In this document: positions 54,811 to 63,650 of the stretch, one piece after another
Numbering within the stretch: the stretch's first letter is position 1
How the letters are laid out: every line of letters begins with the position of its first letter
Source: Nocardioides sp. Arc9.136
GTDB lineage: Bacteria > Actinomycetota > Actinomycetes > Propionibacteriales > Nocardioidaceae
NCBI RefSeq assembly: GCF_030506255.1
Contig: NZ_CP113431.1
Span: forward strand, 558,001-622,000
Length of the DNA: 64,000 nucleotides
Direction: 5' to 3'
The notes under the pieces: model-generated
What the model was told of the DNA's origin: nothing
Database searches by the model: none
Seen by the model: the letters and a program-made list of their open reading frames with translations, nothing else
Made by a program: the position numbers and the translations under genes

Positions 54811-55017
54811 ATGGCTGCCAACCCGCCCGGAGACATCTCCGACGCGAAGTTCCTGACCGTCGCCGAGGTGGCGGCGATGATGCGGGTCTCGAAGATGACC
54901 GTCTACCGCCTCGTCCACAACGGCGACCTCGCCGCGGTGCGCGTCGGCCGGTCCTTCCGGGTCCGCGAGGAGGACGCCAACGAGTACATTCGGCGCAGCT
55001 TCTACGACGCCGGCTGA
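54811..55017 (+). CDS. Excisionase/MerR-type helix-turn-helix protein (Rv0500A-like)
   Basis: 68 aa, a single winged-helix domain: FLTVAEVAAMMRVSKMTVYRL is the recognition HTH, and VGRSFRVREEDANEYI the wing and last helix. Same length class as BldC, but the sequence matches the Rv0500A group, conserved next to bS22 in actinobacteria; targets unknown. ATG 54811 is chosen as the conserved start; a GTG ten codons earlier (54781) is possible. Confidence 0.9.
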   Translation: MAANPPGDISDAKFLTVAEVAAMMRVSKMTVYRLVHNGDLAAVRVGRSFRVREEDANEYIRRSFYDAG

Positions 55018-55116
55018 GCTCGGCGCGCGCGCCGGCGGCACGACCGGCGACACGCTCGGCGAGGGGCCTGCGGGACCAGCCCGCGGTACCGATTCTGCGC
55101 AGTTCGGCACGGCGGA

Positions 55117-55150
55117 TACGCTGTCCCGGTCCCTCGGGCGACTCCCGAGG
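55117..55150 (+). promoter_or_regulatory. Promoter and leader hairpin of the bS22 gene
   Basis: TACGCT (55117-55122) is a candidate -10. CCTCGGG (55132-55138) pairs with CCCGAGG (55144-55150) in the short leader before GTG 55178. A terminator for the HTH gene is the alternative. Confidence 0.45.
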
Positions 55151-55177
55151 TGACGCAAGGCTGTCGAAAGGTATCCC

Positions 55178-55279
55178 GTGGGTTCTGTCATCAAGAAGCG
55201 GCGCAAGCGCATGGCCAAGAAGAAGCACCGCAAGCTGCTGAAGAAGACGCGCGTCCAGCGTCGCAAGCTCGGCAAGTAG
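55178..55279 (+). CDS. Small ribosomal subunit protein bS22 (AURKAIP1/COX24-domain)
   Basis: A 33-residue, strongly basic protein starting [19 protein letters not shown] and ending VQRRKLGK. It is nearly the same as Rv0500B of M. tuberculosis, which is bS22 of the mycobacterial 30S subunit near the decoding centre. Too short for usual gene thresholds, but the codon pattern is that of a highly expressed gene (AAG, CGC only) and GAAAGG lies 7 bases before the GTG. The synteny HTH-bS22-epimerase is conserved. Confidence 0.95.
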   Translation: MGSVIKKRRKRMAKKKHRKLLKKTRVQRRKLGK

Positions 55280-55295
55280 GCCTGCGCACGGCGGT

Positions 55296-56420
55296 GTGGT
55301 GACCAGCGGCCGGGTCGTGCTCGTCACCGGGGTCTCCCGAGACCTCGGTCGGCGCTTCGCGCGCTCGCTCGCCGCTGAGCCCTCCGTCGGACGCGTCATC
55401 GGCGTCGACGTCGTCCCCCCACGGGGGGACCTCGGCGACGTCTCCTTCGTGCGGGCGGACATCCGCAACCCGGTGATCGCCAAGATCATCGCCAAGGAGG
55501 ACGTCGACACCGTCGTCCACATGAGCGTCATCTCCACCCCCGCCAGTGCCGGCGGGCGGGGGACGATGAAGGAGCTCAACGTCATCGGGACGATGCAGCT
55601 GCTCGCCGCGTGCCAGAAGGCGCCGAGCGTCCAGCACCTCGTCGTGAAGTCGACGACCACGGTGTACGGCGCCAGCAACCGCGACCCCGCCATGTTCACC
55701 GAGGACATGGAGCCCCGGCGCGCCCCGCGCAGCGGGTACGCCAAGGACGTCGCGGAGATCGAGGGGTACGTCCGCGGGTTCGCCCGCCGCCGCTCCGACG
55801 TGCGCGTCACCCAGCTGCGCTGCGCGAACGTGATCGGCCCGCACGTCACCAGCCCGATCACCTCCTTCTTCCGGCTGCCGGTCATCCCCACCGTCGTGGG
55901 CTACGACCCGCGCCTGCAGTTCCTCCACGAGGACGACCTGCTCGCGGTGCTGCGCCACGCCACCGTCGAGGACGTCCCCGGCACGTTCAACGTCGCCGGT
56001 GACGGCATCCTCATGCTCTCCCAGGCGGTACGCCGCCTGCGCCGGCCGAGCGTCGCGCTCCCGGGCTTCGCGGTCGGCAGCCTGGGCTCGGTGCTCCGGC
56101 AGGCCCGCCTCGCGGACTTCTCGCCCGAGCAGATCGCCTTCCTCACCTATGGGCGCGGCGTCGACACGACGCGGATGCGGTCGGTGCTCGGCTACGAGCC
56201 GGCCTACACCACCGCGGAGGCCTTCGCCGACTTCGGTCGCTCGTTGCCGCCGACCGGTGGGCACACCGAGCGGGTGCTCGGCGCCGTCCAGGACCAGCTC
56301 GAGCGCGGCGCGCTGGACCGCGGGCCGTCCCGGCCGCTGCCCGCGCCGCCGCCGTCGGTGCTGCCCCACCCGGCGGCGCCCGCGGCTCCAGGACCGACGA
56401 CGGGGGCCGACCATGGGTGA
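55296..56420 (+). CDS. NAD-dependent epimerase/dehydratase (Rv0501/GalE2-like)
   Basis: 374 aa extended short-chain dehydrogenase. VVLVTGVSRDLGRRFA (glycine-rich NAD loop, modified from GxxGxxG), VHMSVIST, catalytic STTTVYG and SGYAKDVAE carrying the Ser and Tyr-x3-Lys. A Pro-rich tail follows residue 345. Substrate unknown; despite the galE2 name in mycobacteria, sugar epimerase activity is not established. Two tandem GTGs are possible starts. Overlaps the acyltransferase gene by 8 bases. Confidence 0.88.
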   Translation: MVTSGRVVLVTGVSRDLGRRFARSLAAEPSVGRVIGVDVVPPRGDLGDVSFVRADIRNPVIAKIIAKEDVDTVVHMSVISTPASAGGRGTMKELNVIGTMQLLAACQKAPSVQHLVVKSTTTVYGASNRDPAMFTEDMEPRRAPRSGYAKDVAEIEGYVRGFARRRSDVRVTQLRCANVIGPHVTSPITSFFRLPVIPTVVGYDPRLQFLHEDDLLAVLRHATVEDVPGTFNVAGDGILMLSQAVRRLRRPSVALPGFAVGSLGSVLRQARLADFSPEQIAFLTYGRGVDTTRMRSVLGYEPAYTTAEAFADFGRSLPPTGGHTERVLGAVQDQLERGALDRGPSRPLPAPPPSVLPHPAAPAAPGPTTGADHG

Positions 56421-57576
56421 CGCCGAGATCATCCCGATCGGGACCCGCGGCCGACCCGGCCGCGGCACCGGCAAGCAGCCGTCCTCCGCCGCCCGCGACC
56501 TCGCCGGCGGGGCCCGCAAGCCGGCCCCCCGGCGTCCGGCGGCCGCGGAGGGTGACCGGCCCGACGGGCAGACGTCCGAGCAGGCCGCGGAGCAGGCCCC
56601 GACGCCGGCGGCCGTCCCGGTCGAGCCGGGCCCGGCCCCGGCCCCGCGCCCGCCGGTGACCACCGAGGAGCGCGACGCGCGCGGCGTACCCCTCTCCGAC
56701 TGGCTGGCGGCCTTCCAGCACGCCGCCCGCGAGGTCTTCGGCCACCAGTGGGAGCCCCAGCTCGCCCGGCTGCTGGCGTTCCTGCGGCGCCGCGTGACCG
56801 GCGACTACGTCGTCGACGAGTACGGCTTCGACGAGGAGGTCACCCAGCGGTTCTTCATGGCCGCGCTGCGACCCGTCGCGGAGAAGTGGTTCCGCATCGA
56901 GCTGCGCGGGCTGGAGAACATCCCCGCCGAGGGCGGCGCCCTGGTCGTCTCCAACCACTCCGGCACCATCCCGGTCGACGGGCTGATGACGATGGTGTCG
57001 ATCCACGACCACACCGGCCGCTTCCTGCGCCCGCTCGGCGCGGACCTGGTCTTCCGCACGCCCCTGCTGAGCACGCTCGCGCGCAAGGGCGGCGCGACCC
57101 TGGCCTGCAACGAGGACGCCGAGCGGATGCTGCGCGGCGGCGAGCTGGTCGGCGTGTGGCCCGAGGGCTTCAAGGGGATCGGCAAGCCCTACTCCGACCG
57201 CTACAAGCTGCAGCGCTTCGGTCGTGGCGGGTTCGTCTCAGCCGCGATCCGCACCGGCGTGCCGATCGTCCCGCTCTCCGTGGTCGGCGCCGAGGAGATC
57301 TACCCGCTCGTCGGCAACGTGCCGGCACTGGCGCGGCTGCTCGGCCTGCCCTACGTCCCGATCACGCCGCTCTTCCCCTGGCTCGGGCCGCTCGGTCTCG
57401 TCCCGCTGCCCTCGAAGTGGCTGCTGGAGTTCGGCGAGCCGGTCCGCACCGACGAGTACGACGAGGGCGCGGCCGACGACCCGATGCTGGTCTTCAACGT
57501 GACCGACCAGATCCGCGAGTCGATCCAGCAGACGCTCTACACCCTGCTGATGCAGCGGCAGTCCGTCTTCCGCTGA
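56413..57576 (+). CDS. PlsC-family acyltransferase (Rv0502-like)
   Basis: 387 aa. After an Ala/Pro-rich, probably disordered N-terminus of about 85 residues comes the acyltransferase domain: SNHSGTIPVDG (catalytic His and Asp), FLRPLGADLVF, GVWPEGFKGIGKPYSDRYKLQRFGRGGF (substrate-binding PEG block). Rv0502-type proteins keep the longer His-to-Asp spacing seen here. Expected to acylate a lysophospholipid or glycolipid at the membrane. Coupled with the epimerase gene. Confidence 0.9.
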   Translation: MGDAEIIPIGTRGRPGRGTGKQPSSAARDLAGGARKPAPRRPAAAEGDRPDGQTSEQAAEQAPTPAAVPVEPGPAPAPRPPVTTEERDARGVPLSDWLAAFQHAAREVFGHQWEPQLARLLAFLRRRVTGDYVVDEYGFDEEVTQRFFMAALRPVAEKWFRIELRGLENIPAEGGALVVSNHSGTIPVDGLMTMVSIHDHTGRFLRPLGADLVFRTPLLSTLARKGGATLACNEDAERMLRGGELVGVWPEGFKGIGKPYSDRYKLQRFGRGGFVSAAIRTGVPIVPLSVVGAEEIYPLVGNVPALARLLGLPYVPITPLFPWLGPLGLVPLPSKWLLEFGEPVRTDEYDEGAADDPMLVFNVTDQIRESIQQTLYTLLMQRQSVFR

Positions 57577-57630
57577 CCCCGCTCGCGCGGGCCGCCGGTC
57601 CGACCCGTGGAGGCCCCGCGCGTCAGTCGG

Positions 57631-58899
57631 TCAGGGCTTCCCGGTCGGCTTCGGGGGCTGCAGGAGGCTGTCGACGAGGTCGCCGACACCGCCGAGCACG
57701 TCGTCGATGACCTCCGGCAGCGTCGTCGGGCCGGAGGTGGTCGTCCCGCCGCCCTTGCCGCCCTTCGTGCCGTCGTCCCCGCCGCCGTTGCCGCCGCCGA
57801 GCAGGCCGCCGACCACGTCGCCGAGGGTGGAGGGCCCGCTGCTCGGACCGGTCGACTGCCCGCCGCCACCGCCGACGAGCGGGGGCAGGGTCGGGGTGTC
57901 GGTCGGCGTGGTCTGGCCGCCGTCGGAGCGGACCTCGGCGCCCTCGCCCCGGTCGTCCGCGCCCGCGGCGCCGGAGCCCTTGCCGTTCCCCGAGCCGGGG
58001 GCGGGGGCACCGGCCTCGGTGGCCTTCGGGGGGACGAGCGCGCCGACGAGGCCGCCGAGGGCCTCCTCGACCGCCCGGACGGCGAAGGGCGGGATGACCG
58101 AGATGCCGTCGCCGCCGCAGACCGTGCAGAGCGCGGCCGCCTGGGCGTCGATCTGGGTGAGCAGCTGGGCGGCCTGGATGAGCGCGGGTCGGGCCCCCTC
58201 GGGGAGGACGGCCTCGAGGCCTGCGAGCGCGTCCATCGACTCGCCGGTGAAGTCGCGCAGCTCAGCGATCGCCTCGGCGTGGCCGTTGTCCTCGTAGTCG
58301 CTGATGAGGAGCTCGGAGGCGGCGCTCGCCTGGTCGCTGAACTCCGCCAGCGTCGTCGCGATCGTGTCGGTGGTGAGGGGCCCGGCGGCCTCCTCGGAGC
58401 GGGTGAGCTCCTCGACCTCGTGCAGGCGGTCCTCGGCGTTGGCCAGGAGTGCGCTGCCCTTCTGGCTGTCGCTCACGCTGAACCCGGTCTGGGCGTTCTC
58501 GATGGCCCGCTTGAGCGGGTAGAGGGTGTCGCCCGGGAGGGCGGACTGCGCCGCCATCGCCATCGACGTGGTGGCGCCGACGATGGCGAAGCCGCCGACG
58601 GCCGCGGCGATCCGACGGTCGCGGGCCGTGCGGCGCGGCGAGACGGTGAGCCGGCTCTCGACGTCCTTGCCCCCACGGGCGGGAGCGGCGACGAGCGCGG
58701 TGGCGGCCTCGGCGACGAGCCGCTCGCGCAGGTCGGCGACGAACGCCGGGCGCGGCTCGACCGGGGCGGTCGCCCGCAGGGCGCCCACCAGCTCGGCCAG
58801 CTGGACGGTCCGTGTGTCGTGCAGCTCGCGGGTCGAGGCGCCCTCGACCAGGGCGTCGAACTCCTCGGCGCGCCGTCGCGCCGCGAACACGGGGCTCAT
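57631..58899 (-). CDS. DUF5667 membrane protein, probable anti-sigma factor of the BldN-like sigma
   Basis: 422 aa. A cytoplasmic N-terminus of about 95 residues (EEFDALVEGASTRELHDT, FVADLRERLV) resembles the ZAS-like helices of anti-sigma factors but lacks the zinc HxxxCxxC. One membrane helix lies at 97-118, followed by DUF5667 (SALPGDTLYPLKRAIENAQ) and a Gly/Pro/Thr-rich extracellular tail. Gene order after the sigma gene equals that of bldN-rsbN in Streptomyces, so an RsbN-like role is inferred. ATG 58899 is chosen at the start of the conserved region. Confidence 0.82.
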   Translation of the reverse strand: MSPVFAARRRAEEFDALVEGASTRELHDTRTVQLAELVGALRATAPVEPRPAFVADLRERLVAEAATALVAAPARGGKDVESRLTVSPRRTARDRRIAAAVGGFAIVGATTSMAMAAQSALPGDTLYPLKRAIENAQTGFSVSDSQKGSALLANAEDRLHEVEELTRSEEAAGPLTTDTIATTLAEFSDQASAASELLISDYEDNGHAEAIAELRDFTGESMDALAGLEAVLPEGARPALIQAAQLLTQIDAQAAALCTVCGGDGISVIPPFAVRAVEEALGGLVGALVPPKATEAGAPAPGSGNGKGSGAAGADDRGEGAEVRSDGGQTTPTDTPTLPPLVGGGGGQSTGPSSGPSTLGDVVGGLLGGGNGGGDDGTKGGKGGGTTTSGPTTLPEVIDDVLGGVGDLVDSLLQPPKPTGKP

Positions 58900-59040
58900 C
58901 GGATCAGTCCTGTCGTCTGGGTCGTGCCCGCGCCACGATGCGCAGGCACCCGGCACAACGACGGGTCGACGACGGAGGTTACGGGGCCCTCGACGCGGTG
59001 CGCGTCACGTGTCGCGAGGGCCGCCCGGGGGGCGCGGAGG

Positions 59041-59820
59041 TCAGTCACGGAGCCCCTCCGGCATCAGCTTGGCGAGGTTGCGGACGCCGCGCAGCTGCAG
59101 CTGCTTGACCGCCCCGTCGCTGCGTCCGAGGACCGCGGCGGTCTCGGCGATGCTCATCCCCTGGAGGAACCGCATCACCAGGCAGTCGCGCTGCTCGTCG
59201 GGCAGCTCGGTGAGCGCCTTGAGCAGGATCTCGTTGGTGAGACCGGCCAGCACCGCGGACTCCGGGCCCTCGGTGGCGTCGTCGTGCTGCCCCATGTCCT
59301 CGGTGGTCATCTCCAGGCGGGTCCGGCCGGCCTTGAAGTGGTCCGTGGCGAGGTTGCGGGCGATGGTCATCAGCCAGGCGCCGAAGTCCTTGCCCTGCCA
59401 GCGGAAGCTCTGCATCGAGCGCAGGGCGCGGAAGAAGGTCTCGGAGGTGAGGTCCTCGGCGAGCGCCACTGAGCGGGTGCGGTAGAAGAGGAAGCGGTAG
59501 ACCGAGCCCTGGTAGTGGTCGTAGAGCAGCCCGAACGCGTCGGCGTCGCCGCCGCGGGCCAGCTCGACGAGGGCGATCAGCCGCGTCCGGTCGGCCTCGG
59601 ACTCCTCCGAGGAGGTGGCCAGCGCGCCGTCGTCGTACGCCGGACCGGGCCCGTCGGGGGTGCCGAGGCCGCCGCCGGCGAGCGCCTCGGTGAGCAGGAG
59701 GTGGGGACCCACCTGGGGGCCGTCGGCCACCGCGAGGGCGGGGGTGCCGGCGAGCAGGCGCACGACCTCGGCGCGCAGGGCGTCGAGCCCGCGCGCGACG
59801 TCAGCACCGTCCCACGGCAT
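59041..59820 (-). CDS. bldN: ECF sigma factor of the BldN type
   Basis: 259 aa. Region 2 begins near residue 84 (ARGGDADAFGLLYDHYQGSVYRFLFYR, DLTSETFFRALR, WQGKDFGAWLMTIARNL) and region 4 ends the protein (DCLVMRFLQGMSIAETAAVLGRSDGAVKQLQLRGVRNLAKL). The 83-residue N-terminal extension before region 2 is an unusual trait shared with Streptomyces BldN, which is made as a pro-sigma with an extension of similar length. ATG 59820 follows GGAGGGG. Located, as in Streptomyces, close to rex and hemA. Confidence 0.9.
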   Translation of the reverse strand: MPWDGADVARGLDALRAEVVRLLAGTPALAVADGPQVGPHLLLTEALAGGGLGTPDGPGPAYDDGALATSSEESEADRTRLIALVELARGGDADAFGLLYDHYQGSVYRFLFYRTRSVALAEDLTSETFFRALRSMQSFRWQGKDFGAWLMTIARNLATDHFKAGRTRLEMTTEDMGQHDDATEGPESAVLAGLTNEILLKALTELPDEQRDCLVMRFLQGMSIAETAAVLGRSDGAVKQLQLRGVRNLAKLMPEGLRD

Positions 59821-59958
59821 CTGTGCAACCCCTCCCGGCCCGCAGCTCCCCCCGGAGCACCTCGATGGTAGGCCCGCACATCGCCGCCTGGGAACGAAAT
59901 CACCCAAGACAGGTCCAGACCATCGACACGTGACCGACGCACTGCTGTTACCGGATGG

Positions 59959-60843
59959 TCACTTGTTCCGCCCGCGCAGCGCAACCCCCGCGGCGACGGT
60001 CCCGCTCGCGGCCCCGGCCACCGCGCCGAGCAGGAGGCCGGCGCGGGCGGCCTTGCGCCCGGTCCGGTAGTCGCGCACCCGCCAGCCCTGCTGGCGGGCG
60101 TGCGCCCGCAGCCGCGAGTCCGGGTTGATGGCGCACGGGTCGCCGACCAGCTCCAGCATCGGCAGGTCGTTGTAGGAGTCGGAGTACGCCGAGCAGCGAG
60201 CGAGGTCGAGCCCCTCGCGCGCCGCGAGGGCGCGGACCGCCTCGGCCTTCGCCGGGCCGTGCAGCATGTCGCCGACCAGCCGGCCGGTGTAGACGCCGTC
60301 GACGTGCTCGGCCACGGTGCCCATCGCGCCGGTCAGCCCGAGGCGCCGGGCGATGATCTGGGCGATCTCGATGGGGGCGGCGGTCACCAGCCACACCCGC
60401 TGGCCCTCGTCGAGGTGGAGCTGGGCCTGGGCCCGGGTGCCGGGCCAGATGCGGTGCGCCATCGCCTCCTCGAAGATCTCCTCGCCCAGCTCCTGCAGCT
60501 CGGTCACGGTGTGCCCCGCGATGAAGCTCAGCGCCGAGCTGCGGGCCTCGGCGACGTGGTCGGGGTCCTCCACGCCGACCAGGCGGAAGTAGGCCTGCTT
60601 CCACGCGGCACCGAGGATCTCGCGGCTGGTGAAGAAGTCGCGCCGGTGCAGCCCGCGCGCGAGGTGGAAGATGCTCGCGCCCTGCATGACGGTGTTGTCG
60701 ACGTCGAAGAAGGCCGCCGCGCTCGGGTCCGCCGGCTGGTGGAGGGCCCGCTCGACCTCGGCGGCCGAGGCGGCCGCCTCGCCCGCGAGGGCGGACCGCT
60801 GGCGCAGGTCCAGGGGGATCCGGGGGCGCTCGGGCGGGCTCAC
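59959..60843 (-). CDS. HAD-superfamily subfamily IB hydrolase
   Basis: 294 aa. Catalytic DVDNT at residues 47-51 ([13 protein letters not shown]), motif II in WLVTAAP and motif [18 protein letters not shown]. Subfamily IB members include phosphoserine phosphatases and lysophosphatidate phosphatases; Rv0505c (SerB1) is the positional counterpart. A hydrophobic C-terminal segment ([20 protein letters not shown]) may anchor it to the membrane, which would favour a lipid substrate. GTG 60843 has TACGCT 7 bases upstream. Confidence 0.9.
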   Translation of the reverse strand: MSPPERPRIPLDLRQRSALAGEAAASAAEVERALHQPADPSAAAFFDVDNTVMQGASIFHLARGLHRRDFFTSREILGAAWKQAYFRLVGVEDPDHVAEARSSALSFIAGHTVTELQELGEEIFEEAMAHRIWPGTRAQAQLHLDEGQRVWLVTAAPIEIAQIIARRLGLTGAMGTVAEHVDGVYTGRLVGDMLHGPAKAEAVRALAAREGLDLARCSAYSDSYNDLPMLELVGDPCAINPDSRLRAHARQQGWRVRDYRTGRKAARAGLLLGAVAGAASGTVAAGVALRGRNK

Positions 60844-60850
60844 GCGGGTC

Positions 60851-60902
60851 AGCGTAGACCTGCACGCGGACGCCCACGGGGCCTCGCGCGGTGTGGAAGT
60901 AT
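60851..60902. promoter_or_regulatory. Divergent leaderless promoters, HAD hydrolase / acyl-CoA ligase
   Basis: Minus: TACGCT (60856-60851), 7 bases before GTG 60843. Plus: AAGTAT (60897-60902), 6 bases before ATG 60909, a weaker match. Confidence 0.5.
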
Positions 60903-60908
60903 CCGTCC

Positions 60909-62498
60909 ATGCCTGCCTCGTCCGGTCCGTCCGTGGGAACCGCCCGGCGCGCCCAGGACGTGGCCGACCTGGTGGCGGTCGCCGCGCGCGAGAACCCCGA
61001 CAAGCTCGCGCTCGTGGAGGCCGGCGGTCGCAGCGTCACCTGGGCGGAGCTGGACGATGAGGTCGGCCGGGTCGCCACCGGGCTGGGCGCCGCCGGTGTG
61101 GTGGCCGGGCACCGGGTGATGCTCGTGCTGGGCAACCGGATCGAGTTCGTGACCAGCTACCTCGGGGTGCTGCGCGCCCAGGCGGTCGCCGTCCCGGTCA
61201 ACCCGGGCTCGACCTCCGGGGAGCTGGCCCGCGTGCTCGCCGACTCCGGGTCCCGGATGGTGCTCGCCGAGCCCGGCACCGTCCGCGCGGTGCGCGACGC
61301 CCTGCTCGACCCCGCCGGACCGGCCACCGCGCCCCGGCTGGTCGTCGTCGGCGGCACGCTGCAGCCCGGCGAGCGCTCCTACGACCACCTGCGCGCCGAC
61401 CGGGCGCGCCCTGTCCCCCCGCTGCAGGACCCCGAGAAGCTGGCGGCCCTCCTCTACACCAGCGGCACGTCGGGCCGCCCGCGCGCCGCGATGCTCACCC
61501 ACCGGGCGCTGCTCGCGAACATCGAGCAGGTCGCGGGGGTCGAGCCGCCGATGATCCACGGCGACGACGTGGTGCTCGGCGTGCTCCCGCTCTTCCACGT
61601 CTACGGCCTCAACGCCGTGCTCGGCGGCGTGCTGCGCCACCGCGCGAAGCTCGTGCTCGTCGACCGGTTCGACCCCGACGGCACGCTCGACCTGGTCGAG
61701 GACGAGGCCTGCAGCGTCGTGCCGGTCGCGCCTCCCGTCTTCGCCCACTGGCGCGGGGTCGACGGCCTGGCCGAGCGGCTCGGCCCGGTCCGGCTGGTGC
61801 TCTCGGGCTCGGCGCCGCTCGCCCCTGAGGTGGTCGAGGAGTTCACCGCGACGACCGGAGTGCCGGTGCACCAGGGCTACGGCCTGACCGAGGCGGCGCC
61901 CGTGGTGACCAGCACGCTGTGCTCGAGCGCGCCGGCGCCGGCCTCGGTCGGCGCGCCGCTGCCCGGCATCGAGGTCCGGCTCGTCGATGCCGCCGGCCGT
62001 CCCGTCGAGGGCGACCCCGGCGAGATCCAGGTGCGCGGAGACAACCTGTTCAGCGGCTACTGGCCCGACGGCGCGGACGGGCCGGCCCCCGACGGCTGGT
62101 GGAGCACCGGCGACGTCGGCATCCTCGACGAGGCCGGCGACCTGACCCTGGTCGACCGGGTCAAGGAGGTCGTCATCGTCTCGGGCTTCAACGTCTTCCC
62201 GGTCGAGGTCGAGGACGTCCTCAAGGAGGTCCCCGGCGTCGCCGAGGCCGCAGTCATCGGCACGCCGGACGACGTCTCCGGCGAGGCGGTCGTGGCGTAC
62301 GTCGTGGCCGCCGCGGACGCCGACCCCGCGACGGTCGAGCGGGCCGCGGTCGAGCGCTGCGCGGCCCGGCTGGCGCCGTACAAGCGTCCGAGCCGGGTGG
62401 AGGTCGTCGCCGAGCTGCCCCTGACCGTGACCGGCAAGGTGCAGAAGGGGCGGCTGCGCCAGATCGAGCGCCGCCGCACGCTGGGGCTCCTGGAGTGA
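60909..62498 (+). CDS. AMP-dependent acyl-CoA synthetase/ligase
   Basis: 529 aa adenylate-forming enzyme activating a carboxylic acid, probably a fatty acid. Core motifs: [19 protein letters not shown] (P-loop, near residue 180), [50 protein letters not shown] and the C-terminal catalytic lysine in [13 protein letters not shown]. Length and motifs match long-chain fatty acyl-CoA ligases. Divergent from the HAD hydrolase gene; glutaredoxin follows after 38 bases. Confidence 0.93.
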   Translation: MPASSGPSVGTARRAQDVADLVAVAARENPDKLALVEAGGRSVTWAELDDEVGRVATGLGAAGVVAGHRVMLVLGNRIEFVTSYLGVLRAQAVAVPVNPGSTSGELARVLADSGSRMVLAEPGTVRAVRDALLDPAGPATAPRLVVVGGTLQPGERSYDHLRADRARPVPPLQDPEKLAALLYTSGTSGRPRAAMLTHRALLANIEQVAGVEPPMIHGDDVVLGVLPLFHVYGLNAVLGGVLRHRAKLVLVDRFDPDGTLDLVEDEACSVVPVAPPVFAHWRGVDGLAERLGPVRLVLSGSAPLAPEVVEEFTATTGVPVHQGYGLTEAAPVVTSTLCSSAPAPASVGAPLPGIEVRLVDAAGRPVEGDPGEIQVRGDNLFSGYWPDGADGPAPDGWWSTGDVGILDEAGDLTLVDRVKEVVIVSGFNVFPVEVEDVLKEVPGVAEAAVIGTPDDVSGEAVVAYVVAAADADPATVERAAVERCAARLAPYKRPSRVEVVAELPLTVTGKVQKGRLRQIERRRTLGLLE

Positions 62499-62506
62499 GG
62501 CCGGCG

Positions 62507-62544
62507 CGATGAGGTGCGCCCGATGAGGTGCGCCCGATGAGGTG
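62507..62544 (+). repeat. 14-bp tandem repeat forming the start region of the glutaredoxin gene
   Basis: CGATGAGGTGCGCC occurs at 62507 and 62521, with a partial third copy at 62535. Each copy holds an ATG directly followed by AGGTG. The first two ATGs open 5-codon frames (ATG AGG TGC GCC CGA TGA) whose stops overlap the next ATG. Confidence 0.9.
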
Positions 62545-62800
62545 GGGGCGGCGGCAGGCGGGGCCGCGGGTCACGCTCTACTCCAAGCCCGGCTGCCACC
62601 TGTGCGACGACGCCCGCGCGGTCGTCGCGCGGGTCTGCGGCGAGGTGGGGGAGACCTACGTCGAGCACTCGATCCTGGAGGACCCCGACCTCCTCGAGCG
62701 GTACGGCGAGGAGATCCCGGTCGTGCTCGTCGACGGCCGGCAGCACACCTTCTGGCGGGTGGACGCCGAGCGGCTCCGCGCCGCGCTCACCCCCGGCTGA
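62537..62800 (+). CDS. Glutaredoxin-family protein
   Basis: 87 aa thioredoxin-fold protein. VTLYSKPGCHLCDDARAV carries the dithiol C20-H-L-C23, the cis-proline region is EEIPVVLVDG. Counterpart of Rv0508, which also lies just before hemA. Start: ATG 62537, with GAGGTG (62526-62531) of the preceding repeat copy as ribosome-binding site at about 5 bases. Possible substrates include mycothiol- or Fe-S-linked disulfides; none is shown by sequence. Confidence 0.9.
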   Translation: MRWGRRQAGPRVTLYSKPGCHLCDDARAVVARVCGEVGETYVEHSILEDPDLLERYGEEIPVVLVDGRQHTFWRVDAERLRAALTPG

Positions 62801-62887
62801 CCTGCGGCGCGGGCGTCCGTCGACCCCCGTGCGTGTTGGGCTTCTCACATGTGCTAGGCCAGGGGCCCTCGACGGCCCTCGTCCGTT

Positions 62888-62916
62888 TTGTTCTCCCGTT
62901 CACAAACTCCTACAGT
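62888..62916 (+). promoter_or_regulatory. rex promoter with partial Rex operator
   Basis: TTGTTC (62888-62893), a 17-base spacer and TACAGT (62911-62916) form a promoter. TTGTTCTCCCGTTCACAA (62888-62905) has the right half-site of the Rex box (TTGTGAAN4TTCACAA) intact and the left one only in its TTGT. Transcription starts near 62923, leader about 62 bases. Confidence 0.6.
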
Positions 62917-62984
62917 GGCTGGGCCGCTGTGCGAATCCGGGCCCGGAACGGCCCCCGCCACGGCATGGCTGGGAAGAGCTGCAC

Positions 62985-63650
62985 GTGACTGCACGGACTT
63001 CGACCGAGAGTGCTCGGGACATCCCCGAGGCGACGGTCGCGCGACTCCCCGTCTACCTCCGTGCGCTGACGGCCCTCTCCGAGGCCGGCACCGTCACGTG
63101 CTCGAGCGAGGCCCTCGCCGCGGCGGCTGGTGTCAACAGCGCCAAGCTGCGCAAGGACCTCTCCTACCTCGGGTCCTACGGCACCCGCGGGGTCGGCTAC
63201 GACGTCGACTACCTGCGCTACCAGATCGCCCGCGAGATCGGCGTGACCCAGGACTGGCCCGTGGTCATCGTCGGCATCGGCAACCTGGGCCACGCGCTGG
63301 CCAACTACTCCGGCTTCAGCAGCCGCGGCTTCCGCACCGTCGCGCTGCTCGACGCCGACCCGGCACGCCACGGCGAGGTGGTGGCCGGGATCGAGGTGCA
63401 GCCGTTCTCCGACCTCGAGTCGATCGTCGCCGAGCACGGCGTCGCCATCGGTGTCATCGCCACCCCGGCGGTCGCGGCCCAGGCCGTCGCCGACCGGATG
63501 GTGGCGTGCGGCATCACCAGCATCCTCAACTTCGCGGCCGGCGTCCTCTCGGTGCCGACCGGGGTCGACGTACGCAAGGTCGACCTCTCCGTCGAGCTGC
63601 AGGTCCTCGCCTACCACGAGCAGCGCAAGGCCCAGGGAGAACTCTCGTGA
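62985..63650 (+). CDS. rex: Redox-sensing transcriptional repressor Rex
   Basis: 221 aa. N-terminal winged helix (TVARLPVYLRALTAL, SSEALAAAAGVNSAKLRKDLSYLGSYGTRGVGYDV) and a Rossmann domain with VVIVGIGNLGHALANY that senses NADH/NAD+. Represses respiratory and, in Streptomyces, its own rex-hemACD genes. GTG 62985 is chosen from domain length and the GGAAGAG about 6 bases upstream; the frame is open 52 codons further up, across the promoter. The stop overlaps the hemA start (GTGA). Confidence 0.96.
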   Translation: MTARTSTESARDIPEATVARLPVYLRALTALSEAGTVTCSSEALAAAAGVNSAKLRKDLSYLGSYGTRGVGYDVDYLRYQIAREIGVTQDWPVVIVGIGNLGHALANYSGFSSRGFRTVALLDADPARHGEVVAGIEVQPFSDLESIVAEHGVAIGVIATPAVAAQAVADRMVACGITSILNFAAGVLSVPTGVDVRKVDLSVELQVLAYHEQRKAQGELS

